From contig VUYT01000013.1 of the NCBI GenBank assembly GCA_008802785.1, forward strand, positions 310,001 to 374,000: DNA of 64,000 nucleotides, read 5' to 3'. The notes below the pieces were generated by a model. The model was not told the DNA's origin. It searched no databases and worked only from the letters and a program-made list of their open reading frames with translations. The stretch is from Symmetrospora coprosmae. Its lineage: Eukaryota; Basidiomycota; Cystobasidiomycetes; Symmetrosporaceae. The position numbers and the translations under genes are program-made. Shown piece by piece: positions 22,699 to 34,983 of the stretch (positions within the stretch are counted from its first letter, which is position 1; every line of letters begins with the position of its first letter).

Positions 22699-25032
22699 AT
22701 GTCTTCTCGCGGGCGCGGACGTCCAGGGAGCTCGACGCCAGGTCCTCCCGCCGCAAGAGGGCGCGGTCGCGGCGCAGCGAGGTCGTCCCTGTCGCGGCAG
22801 CTCTCGTCAGACGAAGAAGACGCCAGCTATGGAGCAGGAGCAGGAGCAGGGACGGGGACCACAACGCCAAAGGTCGAAGAGGATGACGACGATAGCAGCT
22901 TTGCAGATGCGCCGACCAGCCGGGCGTCCTCGTCTGTCGCATCCACTCCAGCTCCAGCAGCAGCAGGATCATCGAGAATTGGAGCCGGTCGCCCGACAGC
23001 AAGCAGCACCGGCGGGTCCACACTGCTGCGAAAGAATGTCTACACGGGCGCGAACAAGATGAAGTTCATGCCTCAGATGGTCAAGCGAAAAGTCAAGGAG
23101 GAGTGAGTCGAGATCGCTTCCTTACGTGAAGCGGACGCCACCACGGGCTTTGCAGAGTACACACATCCTTGCGCTGTCGAGGCGCTCAACATGCTGACAT
23201 GCGCACTCCTCCTCGCTTTGTGCTCGTTCCGCTTATTACAGACAAGATGTCAAAGAGGTGGGCAGTCTTGCAGTAGTCCGGACTGCCACGCACACGCGCA
23301 TCTCGCTAACACGTCCATCTACTCGAACTACAGGAAGAGCTCGACATCTCGCTCACTGACTTGAGCGCAAGTAGGGGCAGGGGGAGAGGGAGAGGTGCTC
23401 GCGGTGGAAGGGGCGAAGGGCACATGCAGCCGCGGGGGCGAGGCGAGGTCATCCTGACTGCAAGCGGTGCCTTCGCCCAGGGTCCTTCGATGGCAGAGCG
23501 GGCCCAGAGCTCGAGAGGGCGCGCACTCGGGGCCAGCGTCATGTCCGGAGGAAGCGGTGGAGGCGGTGGAGGGGCAGGCGGATCAGGAGGCGGCGGGGCG
23601 AGGACCTCGACGTCGACGGCCAACCTCGTCGATTCGGATCCAGAGGACTATAAAGGCGACGACACGTACGACCAGTCCGGCGCCAAGGTCGTCACGGTGG
23701 ACCTGTTCGATATCGGTCTCGAAGGCGAAATGGCTCCCCTCGTCCTGCCGCGAGACGAGAAGAAATGGCAAGAGGAGGAGCTGCTGCGGAAGGAGAACGA
23801 ACGGGCAATGGCAAAGATCCGTGGCAAGCCTGATCCCTATCCCGACGGAGTCGTCAAGAAGGAGGAAGGCAGCGGCGAGGGGACGGCAAAGCCGAAGATC
23901 AAGCTGGACCCAGAGGAGGAAGAGGAGCGCATGGCCGCGTCTTTGCGCGGTACGCCGGCGACAATTACGAGTGGAACAGAGTCTCGAGCGCAGAGTGTGT
24001 CGTCATCGTCCGTTCGGCCAGAAGACGAGACGCAGGAGGCAGGTGCTGGCGATGCAGCTGTCCTGGGCATTGACGATGTCAAGATCAAAGTCAAGAAGGA
24101 GGACATCTCTGGCTACTTTGCTCGGGACGACCTCGCCCACTTCGAGCAGTTCTACATCTTCCAGTTCCCGAGACTGTTTCCGCAATTCTGCGATACGGAA
24201 GCGCGAGCCGCCGCGGAGAAGGTCAAGGACGAGGAAAGCGGAGCAGCAGGGGAAGATGTCAAGCCGTCTCCGTTCGCCTTGGGTGCAGGAAATGCCAGCT
24301 CGGCATTCGATCCTACAGCCAAGCACAAGGTCCGCTCAGCGTACCACGAGTCAGAATCAGAAGCTTGGAGAGACTACGAGCCGGGCAAATGGCAGGGGTG
24401 GGGCCGAAACCCAGGAAGAGATGACCGCGAGGCGATCGCTGGGAAGGGTTCAGAGAAGCTCGAGGGTAGGATAGGAAAGATCAAGGTCCGACAGAGCGGA
24501 AAGACGACAATGAAGCTCGGTGGCATCGAGTATGAGGTGGGTCGTTCTGCACCGTCTACCCTGTTCTCAGACGAGAGATCAATCAGACTGACGTTCCTCT
24601 TCCTCTGACTCGTAGATTCTGCCCGGTGCACCAGCATCGTTCCTGCAAGAAATTGCAGTCCTCGATACAGACACCGAAGGCAAGCCCGGCATGTTTGTGA
24701 TGGGCCAGACGAGCAAAAAGTTCATCATCACGCCCGATCTGCCCAAGCTGCTCACGCAAGACCGCAACGAAAGGGCAGTGCACATCAAGCGGCAGAAGGA
24801 AGAGGAAGCGACGTTGGCGGCGAAGGTCAAGGAGGAGCAGCTCGAGGCGGATCTTCGGGCCGCCAAGAAGAAGGTAGCGGCACCTGCTGCGAAGAAGGCT
24901 GGCACAGCGGCAGCCTCGGGAGCTGCGAAACCTCGACCAAAACCTGCGGCTGCAGCGGCCAAGCCTGCCCCTGCAAAGGCCGGGACGTCCTCGACAGCGG
25001 GAACGAGCAAGGCACCTCCGGCGAAGAAGTAG
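22699..25032 (+). CDS. RPC53: RNA polymerase III subunit RPC4/RPC53
   Basis: Subunit of the Pol III RPC53-RPC37 heterodimer, used in initiation, termination and reinitiation at tRNA and 5S genes. Exons 22699-23102, 23242-23257, 23334-24536 and 24616-25032 give 679 residues. Exon 2 is a 16-nt microexon (QDVKE) that bridges two acidic and basic blocks. The N-terminus is RG/Ser-rich with the family block KMKFMPQMVKRKVKEE. The C-terminal domain reads GKIKVRQSGKTTMKLGGIEYE|ILPGAP, with the last junction falling inside the conserved RPC4 domain, then SFLQEIAVLDTD. An Ala/Pro/Lys-rich tail follows. It is longer than yeast RPC53, mostly through low-complexity Gly and Glu/Lys inserts. Confidence 0.88.
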
Positions 25033-25300
25033 CAGACGTGCCCTTTGCAGCCAGATTGAGGTTTCTCCCTTGTTGTCATTACACTTGCACAGACTTAGTC
25101 AGCGTCGTCGTTTCCTGCTAGCTTCTGTCATACACTCCAGGCGAGCGCGCACGTCGTCACTGTGCCTGAACGTCAGCGGGCATTGTAGCTCCTTGCCACC
25201 CTTCCCCTTCCCCTTGCTCTCTGCTAACTCTCGCCCGATAGCAGTGAGCCGAATCCGTGCTGTCACAAAGCACAAAGCATCTCCGACGTGACAGTCTAGC

Positions 25301-26879
25301 ATGGACCAATCCTCTTTCCGCGCCATGCTGGGCGCCCCGCGTCCCTCGACTTCAGGCTCTGGCTCGTCGACGGCCATTCTGGGCGGAGGCTCAAGGAAGC
25401 GAGGCTTCCAGCAGGAATCAGCAATCCCGTCAGCGCCGAGCAATGGACAGGGCTACGGGCGAGGTAGCAGCGGCAGCAGCAGCGGGCTCGGGCAGTTCCG
25501 CCCGCGCGGGCAGCAGCAGGCAAAAGGCGCAGCCGCCGGGGACAGCAAGGGCAAGGGAAAGGGCAAAGAGCAAGCCCGAGAGGCGGACAAAGACGCAGCA
25601 CCCTCGTACAAGCGCTACGGCTACGTCGATCGCGCAAGCATGCGGAGGGCAGGACTGCTCGAGCTGACGGATGGGCCGGCGCCTAGCTTTGACCTGGACC
25701 AGGATCTCGTAACCAGAGGTGCGCGTCTCGCCATCATCGGAGCGTTATTGTGACACTCCGACTGACTCGCACAACTGCCTGTTCATCTTGCTACACACCG
25801 CGTTAGACGACGAGCCTGCAGAGCCGCCAAAGACCGAGGAGGAGGTCGAGCGCGAGCTGGAAGAAGCTGAACGCGCGCTGCAGGGCTCTCCTGACGCAGA
25901 CACGCGCAGGGAGGCAGAACAAGCCAGAGAAGAGGAAGAACGCATTCACACGGCCGCGGACGCTCCAGCAGCCAAGAAGCAGAAGCGGTCCCGGCTCGAT
26001 ATGCTGCGCGACCTGCAGGCAAAGATGGCGGCCGCGAGCAGCGGAGCTGTTACCGACTTAGGTGCACCGCCGGATGCTCCGGCCAGCTTGCAAGCAAATG
26101 GAAGCATCAAGAAGGGCAAAGATAGTGAAGCTCGCGAAAAGCAGCCGAGCGGGAGTGTCGCGCAAGCGTCAAGCGCCATGAAGGGCTTCAAGGTCGTCGA
26201 GCGGGCGCCGGAGAAGCCCAAGAAAAAGAAAAAGAAGGCAGTCCAGCCAGACGCCAATGGTATCATGCAGTCTCATCCAGACCTCCTCTCCTCCGCGTTC
26301 GGTGTGGCTTCCGGCTCAAGTCGGCCCGTCGATACTTCAGCAGCTAGCCAGACCGTCTTCGCGGCCGACGAGGACAATGACGATATCGACATCTTTGCCG
26401 GTGCTGGCGACTACGAAGATGAGAATGCGGATCCAGATCAGGGAGATGGAGAAGAGGAGGAAGGGGAACTAGGCAGCGCGACGTCTGGACCGCAAAAATA
26501 CTTCGATGACCAGGAAGAGCTCATTCCCAAATTCGGGACGTATCGCTCCCCCACGCCACCACTGCGAGGTGCAGACGGGGCGGAAGCGGGCGAGGATGGC
26601 GGCGACGAAGAAGGAGGGATGCCTCAGCGTCTACAAGGGCTCTCGCACTCGTCCTACACGGCGAAGGAGCTGCTGGAGCTTGACGATGCGCAGGTCAGGG
26701 AGGAGAAGCGCAAGCTCCGCAAACTCAAGGGCAAGGAGAAGAAGGAGGCACAGCTGCGCGAGCAGGAGTACGCAGCGCGGCGCGGAGACGAAAGCAGAGC
26801 AGACCAGAAGGAGAAAGACCGCCTGAACCGCGACTTGCAGGAATACGAGAGTTACGAGAGGAAGAGGATCCGCGAGTAG
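25301..26879 (+). CDS. RED/IK-like protein, probable spliceosome-associated factor
   Basis: Two exons (25301-25718, 25807-26879) give 496 residues. The start MDQSSFRAML and the block YVDRASMRRAGLLE match the pattern of RED-family N-termini (Y-x-DRA-x2-RR-x-G). RED/IK works with SMU1 in activation of the B complex spliceosome. Further features are a Lys-rich KKKKKK segment, an acidic DDIDIFAGAGDYEDE stretch and a long charged coiled coil (EEKRKLRKLKGKEKKEAQ) ending in KRIRE. The protein is largely disordered. Assignment rests on short motifs and composition, so another nuclear coiled-coil protein remains possible. It is convergent with the aspartic protease. Confidence 0.55.
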
Positions 26880-27140
26880 GCGTCGGTGTCGTGACAGCTT
26901 GCACTGTAGATAGCTGTGCATATTCGGGGAGATAGTGGTGGCTACACGCTACTGGCCAGACTAGACGGCCGACTGCACTTGCGCCTGCTATATGCTGGGT
27001 ATACTGCGACTGCTTTGCGGATACTGCAGCAAGCTACGGAGTGAAGGAGGACTGGTGCTGTAGACTGGAAATTACAGTACAATGAACTGATAGAGGACAG
27101 CAAGCATATTGTCCGTGCTCGACTTCACCGGGGCGCCTTC

Positions 27141-29477
27141 TCAGCTGGCCGGTGGGGTCGTGCTTCGGAAGCCTATGCGAGGCGGATTGGCGGCTGAGTT
27201 CCAGACATCACCAAAGTCGAAGACTGCAGAGCGTGTCAAACGGATAAACAGTGTTAGCGGAAGGCCCTGCTAGGTCTGCGTCGCACTCCCTCAAGCGAGC
27301 TCACCTGAGACGACGTTCCGGAGGAAAACATCGCCGAGCTGATGCGTCTGGGATGTATCCGGCCCAATCTCGTTGCTAGTCGGCGTAAACGGTTGCATCT
27401 GTGGTGGAGAGCTGTCAGCTCGGCCTGGGCAGAGCCTTCTACTGTCACATGGAAACGCACTTGAGCCTGGCAGTCCGTCCTCGCGTAGCCGCCATAGTTG
27501 CCGCTGTCGATAGCTGCAACTGACGGTACTAGGATGTCTTCGCGAGACAAGGTAAAGTTCGTCCCGCTTGATGTAGAGCGGAAGGGCGTTAAATATTGTG
27601 CATGGAAGAGCCGTGGGGGTGCCATGGACTCACCCGAACTGGAAGACGAGATCGAACGGGCTGTCACAAGGCAGCACGTAGTTCTGGAAGGAGTAGCGGC
27701 ACAGTGAGCTCTCTTCATACCGCGCTCACCCGACGGGGCGGGGGAGAAGTGGAGGACTCACTTCTGGGTTTGCAGCCCATGCGTTTGTCATCTGAGCAAG
27801 GACATCGTTCGCGATGTTCATGATCGGGTTGCCCGTGTCGATGAGGGCGTAATTAGCGTCGGTCACGGGCTGGATCTGGCTGTCTATCAATCTCGCGCCT
27901 AGGTGTGATACATGCAGGCCAACAATCAGTCTCGCGCCTCGACTCCGCATGAGCGCACCTCTAAGACTCACCGTTGAAGTACACGGCTTCCAGGCGTGTT
28001 GTCCAACGGTTGCCCGTAGAAGCTGGGAAGCCATAGTTCCGGTACTGATTCGATACGCTCACAACGGGCACTTCCGTCCAGGTGAAATCCGATTCCGACA
28101 TGCCTGACGGATATCCGCCGAATGTCATTGTCCCATTCGAAAGAGTGGCTTGCGGGGATGTCGGCAGCGTCCCTCCGGAAGTTCTTGGGTTGTTCATCCC
28201 TTGCGGCCCTAGCCGAGTGACGACCAGGCTGATCATGGCTTGCTCGATGTCCCCTTCGAATTGAAGCAACGGAATAATGGGGAAGAAGAGTGAGGCAGTT
28301 GACTGCGGTACTGCTTGCTGCGTCTGCTGGTACAGCCCGATGACAGCTTCTGACCAGATATTGCCGTTGAGAGGGAAACCTGCGTTGTTGGGCATCAGCT
28401 TGGGCTCATACCCTTCGACATACTCTGTATAGGCAATTCACCCAGGCCGAGCAAGCCCGATGCGCCCACACCATTACTTGTCGTGTACACGTCTCCAAAG
28501 GTCAGGTTCGTGGCTGCAAGGTCCGTGCCGCCAAAGGAGATATCGCCTAGATGGACAGTCCCCAGCGTCGAGCTGATGCCGTTCCCACTAGCAGAAGAGA
28601 GAACAGACGTCAGTCGAGCCCTGCGGCATTGCCGTCGAGTCTTTTGGCAACTCACGCGCCGTAGCTTGCGTTGTAGATCAGGCCTGTGTCGTAGAAGTTG
28701 GCAGTCGTGTTGTCAAACAGCGGCGGCTCTGCATTCCCTCTCTGATTTGACGGCTGTACAGAGTAGACGAAGGTGTCTGAGAAGATTGTAACGGGCCGGG
28801 AAGGGGGGAGGCCGTCAGTTGGGATCGTCGAATCTGAGGCGAGGACGCCACCATGGTGTCACAGCACCCGAAGCCAGAAAGCGCAGTCGCACCTGTGCTT
28901 CCAGTGTCTAGGATGACCTGCGCAGTGGTAGCGATGGAATATGAAGCGTCAACAGCTGCATCGGAGTTCGTCTAGTTGCTGCGCGGCGGGCCACATTCTC
29001 ACCTCGAGCTCCTGTCCGGCTATGGTGATGTCGACAATGTACCTGAAGGACAGCACGCAAGGGTGAGCCCAACAAGCGACGCAGAAGCAGAAGCAGTTGT
29101 CACTGCCACTGCCACTGCCAACGTGACGCCCACCTCGCATCATCCAGATTGTACAGGGGAGCTGTGAGATCCGACCCTTGCTGCTGCTGCCGCCGTGCCA
29201 AGGCTCGCTTGCTGTGGCCACCGTCCTGGGTATGCCTGTTCTGCGTCCTCCTCTGGCTGAAACCCAGTTCGAAGCTGCCACCGCTGCCAGTGCCGCTGCT
29301 GCTCCTCTTGCCCGCTATCGCGTCTGCCCACGTCGTAGATCTCTGTGCGTTGCGCAGTATCGTCGAGGCCGAGGTCGATGCCACCAGAGGTGCTCCTAAC
29401 GCCGACGTCACGCCGGAGCTCAGCGCTGCGACGAGCGAGAGGGCCGGATGCGAGGCGAAGAAGGCAGAAGCGAGCAT
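27141..29477 (-). CDS. secreted pepsin-like aspartic protease (family A1)
   Basis: Predicted secreted aspartyl endopeptidase. Eleven exons (29477-29134, 29042-29003, 28917-28893, 28776-28656, 28587-28442, 28379-27972, 27883-27762, 27683-27634, 27566-27461, 27398-27305, 27223-27141) give 512 residues, phase-closed. The N-terminus has a signal peptide (LVAALSSGVTSALG) and a propeptide with a KR site before ALARRQQQQG. Catalytic aspartates lie in ILDTGSTD (exon 3) and ALIDTGNP (exon 7); the second has Asn where Thr or Ser is usual. The flap region is YNASYGAGNG. GLLGLG|FPL, FQFG|GGTNFTL and LGDVFLRNVV are assembled across introns and match the family order. No C-terminal GPI signal is visible. 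Confidence 0.9.
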
Positions 29478-29929
29478 TCTTCCTTTGCGCGAGGTTATAC
29501 ACAGGAACTGTACTGATAGTGCACTGCGGAGGAGACCCAGAAGAAGATGCGTCTGCTGCGCTCCGCTCTCTGTCAATTGCCTCGAGCGTCAGCAGCCTGA
29601 ACTCGATCGGGCTCGGTCGGTGCGGTCGCAACTGCGGTTCAGGACCACCCAATTCGGCAGGCGACGATGACCGTGAGAAATGAATGGTGCTCTCCCTCTC
29701 CGGACGAAAAGTGATGTTCTTTTCCATTCACATCACACTGCAGCTTCCGCTCCTCTATCGCTATTGTACATGATCCCCTCGAGTGGCAAGCCAGCTGGTT
29801 GCGCCCAGCGCGAGCAGGCTGACATCCCAACGCGGACACATTTCCCGAGAAATCTGCATGGCCGTCTGTGCAACCTTCTACACCCTCACAGCCCTCCAGA
29901 GCGATGCGTACCTGTCCACGTAGATGCTG
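29478..29929. other. intergenic between BTA1 3' end and protease start
   Basis: About 450 nt on the minus-strand side holding the protease promoter and the BTA1 3' end. A second short minus-strand frame (DRYASLWRAVRV) lies just past the BTA1 stop and could be an alternative last exon. Confidence 0.45.
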
Positions 29930-32731
29930 TTAGCCCGAGCTGCATCCCACCCAGATGCTGGCCACGTACATGTTGACGGCATCAATGGCTGTCTGCCCCT
30001 CAATCGCCCGTGTCGATAAGCGCTCCGTCCGGAACCCTTCGGTCGCCCAGAGATCAGCATACCAGGGGTGAATGGCGGCGGATCGCCAGAACGCACGACC
30101 GCCGACAGGCATAGCTCGCCGAACGGCGCGAATGCACTCTTTGAGCTCATCGACGTGCGCGCGGTTACTTGGGCTGAACCAGTCCTGGCTGTCCATGCAG
30201 ATGTAGACATCGAGCGAGCCCTGCTCGATAGTCCGGATCGCATTGTACAGCGAATCCGTGTGCAGGCGCAGGGTTTCGAGCGAGGTGCATCTCCCCGACT
30301 TGAGCTGCTCGAACCCGGCTCGGGTGAGGTAGAGAGGTGGTGCCTCAGGATTATAGCGCCATGTCAAGCTCAAATAGTAGTGGTAATTGCCTGTGCGAAT
30401 GTGCACATTGCGGCCGATTGGGTCGAGTGTGTCCTTGCAGTACTGGCGGACGGCTGGGGCATCATTCGCCAAACGACGTTAGCCGTGCCGATGAAAGATT
30501 AGATTCTCCACCCTATGGTCACCCACAAGTTTCCTTCAGGAAGATAGATAGCTGGTTCATCGGTACTCCTAGCGAGTTCCAGAGGAAGACAGGGTTGGAC
30601 AAGACCAGCTTGACGAAAGAACCGCTCAGAAGGACCGGGCGGATCTGCGATCCGTACAGCTCCCTTTGTGCATCGAGAGTGGGTGCATTGGCGAACGCGT
30701 CGAGCTGCTCAGCTTTGCCGTGCATCTTGAAGATGATGGCCAGCACACGAAGGGCCCAGCTGCAGAGCAGACAGTGTCAGAGAGTTGACATCAACACTCA
30801 TTGAGCTCCTCAAGCTAACCCGCTGTAGCCCTGCTTGTAGAAGTGCGTGTCGAAAGAAGTTACGTTCGACTTCCAGAAGGCATAGGCGTGTGCGGAGAGG
30901 TGCGGGGCTAGCTTGGTATCAAGCAAAGTCGCAAAGTCTTGATGTCGTCCATCGCCAAAGAGCTGCCAGAACTCCTGGTAATCTAACGCATGGATTCCAG
31001 CCAGTTTGAGCTCTAGCAGGTGTCCCTGACACGGGTTCACTGCGGACACAAGCCGGGCTCAGCGAGAATACCAGGCTCGTGGCAGAATCAGCGTAACGCA
31101 CTGTCGACGCAGTGAATGCGCTTGGGACGGCCGGAGATTGCGTAGTGGAGCGCGTTATCTCCCGCAGAGGTGATGCACATGACTGTGTCCTTTTTACTGA
31201 TCTTCATCTTGAGCATGTCGTCGTGTGGGTCTTCCCATGTATACCCGTAGATCCAGGTTCGGAACTGCTTCTGCTCGGTACCGTGGATATAAGGCATTCG
31301 ATAGTTGTGCTTCTGATAGTAGAAGGCCGACAGAGGGGAACCGGTCGAATCGGGAGGCATGTCTATAGCAGCGGATTTCACTACCCTTTGGGACGTGCTG
31401 GCAGATGAGCGCGGCGGCGTTACAGGGTGCAGGACTGGGCTGAGGGAGAATTCGGGCATGGCCTCGATGGACGGCGTCAAAGCCGAAAGAGTCGGCGACA
31501 GCATGGGCGTCAGAGGGTCGGCGCCAAAGATCTGCAGCCTGGCCGACAGGTCTTTGCGGGCTTTACACCCGAGCCAGATGTAGTATGGAATAGAAGCGAA
31601 AGGAGTGAAGGAGTTCCGCCCGTTGATCGACTTGATGGTGCCGAACCTGAACTCGAGGTCTAGCCGAGACGAGGAGGCTCAATTAGGCCAAAAATCTGCA
31701 GGCATGCATGCGCTAGCCGAAACTCACAGTTGCGCCGGCTGGGATGCAGGCAGACGTGATCCCACTCGAACCAGTGAAGCCAGAACCAGCGGACAAGCAG
31801 ATTGCAGTAACGCTTCGTGTCTCCTGCATTCTCGACCGTCTGGTTCTCGCTGCTTCGCCCAGACACGTAGAAGTCGACAGTGCCTACGATGCCCTCTGGG
31901 TGAAGAAAGCGCTCGACTCGGTCAAGCATGCTGTGCGGTAAGACCGGAGTCAGCTTCCAAGGACCTCGGTGCAGCGTGCGCAGCAGTAGGCTTACGCATA
32001 GAAGGTGGGGACCATAGATAGCGAGTAGCTCATGGTGCATATGTTGATGTCCGAGATTGGGGAGCCATCGCCGAGGTCCGGAAGTACAAACGTCGAGGCA
32101 TCCTGACAGAGGCAGTGTACGTTCTTCCACCCCCGAGCTGCGAATCGCTTACGCGCGACATCCAGGAGAGGCCTAAGCAACTCGAGCAGGTCAGCCGAGC
32201 CGGGACTTCGCGTAAGACTCCGCCCCAGGCTCACTCGCAGAGGTCGATAAGGAAAATGGCACGGAAGTTCTCCAAGCCAAAGAAGGCATCCATCTGTTCG
32301 ATGTTCCAGCCGGTTCCTCCGCCAATGTCGACCCAGACGAGCTTCTGCCTGTCGTCAGCCGGCATCTCCGCCTGCTGAGTGGACAGGTGTGCTGCAGCAA
32401 GCCTAAGCATCTCCTCGCGCCCCTTGAGCAAACGCCCTCGAGTGGCATCGTAGATCGACGCCTGTGATGTATAGAAGGCGTCCAGGCGGTCTTTCTGCTG
32501 TGCCGAATGCCCGATAGGCGCAAGAAAGCAGGAGTAGGCGAAGCGCAGGAGGAGGTAGACCTGTTTCCGCGTCTGGAGGAGGATGACCGAGAGGCACAGA
32601 AGGGCCAGGTAGATCGGCAGTAGAGGGTGCGAGTCTGACTGTATGCCCGATGGCAGACTGTGGAGAAGCGCCTTGGAAACGCGCAGGCTCTCTAGCCGTA
32701 ATGACAGCGCGTCGAGGAGCGTGGCCGACAT
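29930..32731 (-). CDS. BTA1: betaine lipid synthase BTA1 (BtaB-BtaA fusion)
   Basis: Makes diacylglyceryl-trimethylhomoserine (DGTS), a phosphorus-free membrane lipid that can replace phosphatidylcholine under phosphate limitation. Seven exons (32731-32235, 32172-31996, 31930-31728, 31659-31102, 31039-30820, 30759-30527, 30453-29930) give 803 residues. A short N-terminal hydrophobic helix is followed by the BtaB-like SAM methyltransferase (VWVDIGGGTGWNIE, residues about 130-145), then the BtaA-like aminocarboxypropyl transferase (YGYTWEDP, VMCITSAGDNALHY, VDMNPCQGHLLELKLAG, YKQGYSGWALR). Joins such as SRRN|YLEFRFGTIKS and VD|MNPCQ fit the family. The last exon could end differently, since a short downstream frame exists. 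Confidence 0.93.
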
Positions 32732-33550
32732 TGCTGCAGGAGTGTGCTTGAAATATGTGGACTGCCCTCAGACTGGGAGCGTCAGTTGTTTCGGAGGGAC
32801 TTGCGCTGCTGGTCAGAAGCGATAGAGAAGAAAGACGGACGGCATCTGCTGAACGGGAGCACCGTTCGGCTGGACGCGCTAGGTAATGGCGGCTCATCAG
32901 TGCTAAAGCGTTCAGGCCATTGCACTGGCCAGCGGCATGGTGCAGGCGTGCGCACGGTCATGAGGGGACTGGGGCGCTGTCCGGACCTCCTTGCCGTCAC
33001 GTTTCGCGGAAAGCAGCAGGAGTTCCTGAACGTGGGCAGCACCCCTGACCGCCGCCCGAGTGGTAGCAGCAGCAGTGGCAGCAGCATGCCTCTTCGTCAC
33101 AGCAGGATGCCACTCATGATGCGCAGATCATGTGTCAGTCCGCTAGACGGTTGGAAGTCGGCCTGCTTCGCCATAGGCGGTTCTGGTCGCGCGGGTTGCA
33201 GCTTCGGTTGCAGCTTCGCCTTCGAACGTGCAAGCAAGTCGACAGCCCAAGGAGAGGCCCGAGCTAGGTCTATGTTCAACTTGCATGCGAGTAGGACGCT
33301 CGGCTACGCGGATCTAATTGCGGTAAAGTGGGTAGGCAAGACTCGAAGCAGGCTTAAGCAGGGCCCGCAGGCCTCTCATATCGAGGGCCCCGGCAAGGCC
33401 CACCGGACGCGCAGCGTTGTCGGTCGGCGATACGCGGCCAGAGGCACAGGTAGCCTCGCTGGAGCGGAGTCGTGCAACGTTCTCGTGCAGCCAGCCATCG
33501 AGAGCTAAGCGCCACGCGATGGCAACACACCTCGCCGATTGTCTCCCGCC
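32732..33550. other. intergenic, BTA1 upstream region
   Basis: About 820 nt between the BTA1 start and the 3' end of the dehydrogenase. An open frame of 254 codons on the plus strand (32744-33508) has no domain signal and partly overlaps the BTA1 5' region, so I do not call it. It probably holds the BTA1 promoter; phosphate-responsive control is expected from the family, but I could not point to a site. Confidence 0.45.
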
Positions 33551-34711
33551 CTACTCGTACTCAACACCCAGGCTCTCCTCCTTCCACTGCTCCATCTCGC
33601 GAAGACGCTCCTCCAGCTTGGCCTTCGTCATGTCGTACGCTGCCTGCCCAAGCACGAACCGCTCCGGCAGGTCTCCCTTTCGCGTCATGACCTCGATGAT
33701 CCGGCGGGCGCCCTTGACCGGGTCCCCTGGCTCCTGCCCACCCGTCTGAGCATATTTACGTATCTGTGCATCTATCTCCGGGTACAGCTCGGAGTGTATC
33801 GAGTCCTTCACTTTCGGCAGCATGCCCGTGCGGAAGGGTCCAGGCTGCAGGCACGATGTAAGGAGCCGATTCATTGGCCGAGAACGCACATACGGAGATG
33901 ATGCACAAGAGACGCACCTGCACAGTCATGACACGTAGTCCGACGGTTTTGGCTTCTTTGCGAAGCGCATCCGAGAAGACTGCAAGCGACATGGGAGGAT
34001 TGGGTCAGGTTTAGCCAGATCAGCATGAGTGCGGCGAGGGACGTATTGTCTCACCAGACAGGGCAGCCTTGCTCGACGCATAGGTCGTCAATGCTACCAT
34101 GCCAATGTCCGCGTTGCGAGAGGAGATCTGCACGATGGTCCCGCTTCCCCGCTCGCGCAGGTATGGCAGGAACGCCTTCGTAACTTTGACATGCCCGAAG
34201 AAGTTGGTCGCGTATACCCATTCGATGAACTCGACGGACGACTCTTCAGCGGTTTTGACGCCTCCTGTGCCTGCATTGTTGATGATGTAGTCGACGCGGC
34301 CGCTGTGGGGCGGAACAGACGACATCACGCGGAGGGTTGCGTCAGCATAAGAACAGGTCAGAAGCAGTCTCTGATGGTATGTGCGATGTGTAAGGTGCTT
34401 CGAACGGGCTCACTAGATGGCAATGGCTTTCTGAGCAAAGGTCTGGATGGTCTCGAACGGGGCAGACACGTCCAGCTGGAGCGTTGCCGCCCCCGCTTCC
34501 TTCAGGTCTTGTATTGCATTGACATCCCGCGCAGTTGCGACGACTCTGAGACCAGCTTTGAGCCCTTCTAGCGCGAGATGCCGACCTGTTGTCGAAGAGC
34601 GGTATCCATGAGCTCAAAGCGGGGCAACTGGGTATGCCGTTTCAAGGAAAGCGGACGCGCACCAAAACCGGAAGTGCAACCACTGATGACTACGACGTCT
34701 CCGTTCGACAT
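33551..34711 (-). CDS. short-chain dehydrogenase/reductase (classical SDR)
   Basis: Predicted NAD(P)-dependent oxidoreductase of 274 residues from exons 34711-34663, 34585-34414, 34302-34055, 33979-33918 and 33844-33551. The cofactor motif SGCTSGFG is completed by the exon 1/2 join. YIINNAG is the NAG motif. The catalytic Ser and Tyr-Lys are in IVQISSRN and TTYASSKAAL, with PGPFRTG following, all in the usual SDR order. Substrate is not predictable; the family resembles uncharacterised fungal oxidoreductases related to 1-acyl-DHAP reductase or retinol dehydrogenase-like SDRs. It lies between BTA1 and PRP22 on the same strand, without evidence of shared function. Confidence 0.88.
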
Positions 34712-34983
34712 ACTTGAGACACGTTGAGCAGAAGAGTGATAGGCTTGGGGCTGAACGGGGCGAGGCGTGTGCCGTCCGGCCGGCGGGTTCTACAGGCCGG
34801 GCCAGCTCCGACTGGAACGCCACCAGACATGCAGCATTCAGGCACCCGTGCTAAAGCGGGCTGAAACTTGCACAGGACGGGAGAGCAGCTTCGCCAACTA
34901 AACGTACATGCATTCTCTACAAGGCAGGGCAAAGGCATATGACGGAACCACGCTCCAAAACTCCGTTTTTGTACGAAGAGAGC

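Noticed and set aside
28425-28441. A 17-nt intron in the aspartic protease
   Set aside because: A 62-nt intron from the same donor (28380-28441) closes the frame and rebuilds the family order GLLGLG followed by FPL.
32744-33508. 254-codon plus-strand frame upstream of BTA1
   Set aside because: Composition is irregular and Arg/Ser-rich, with no domain, and it coincides with the BTA1 promoter region. Kept only as a note on the intergenic stretch.
27141-34711. Protease, BTA1 and dehydrogenase as a metabolic cluster
   Set aside because: Functions are unrelated, each gene has its own upstream region, and no synthase, transporter or cluster regulator is adjacent.
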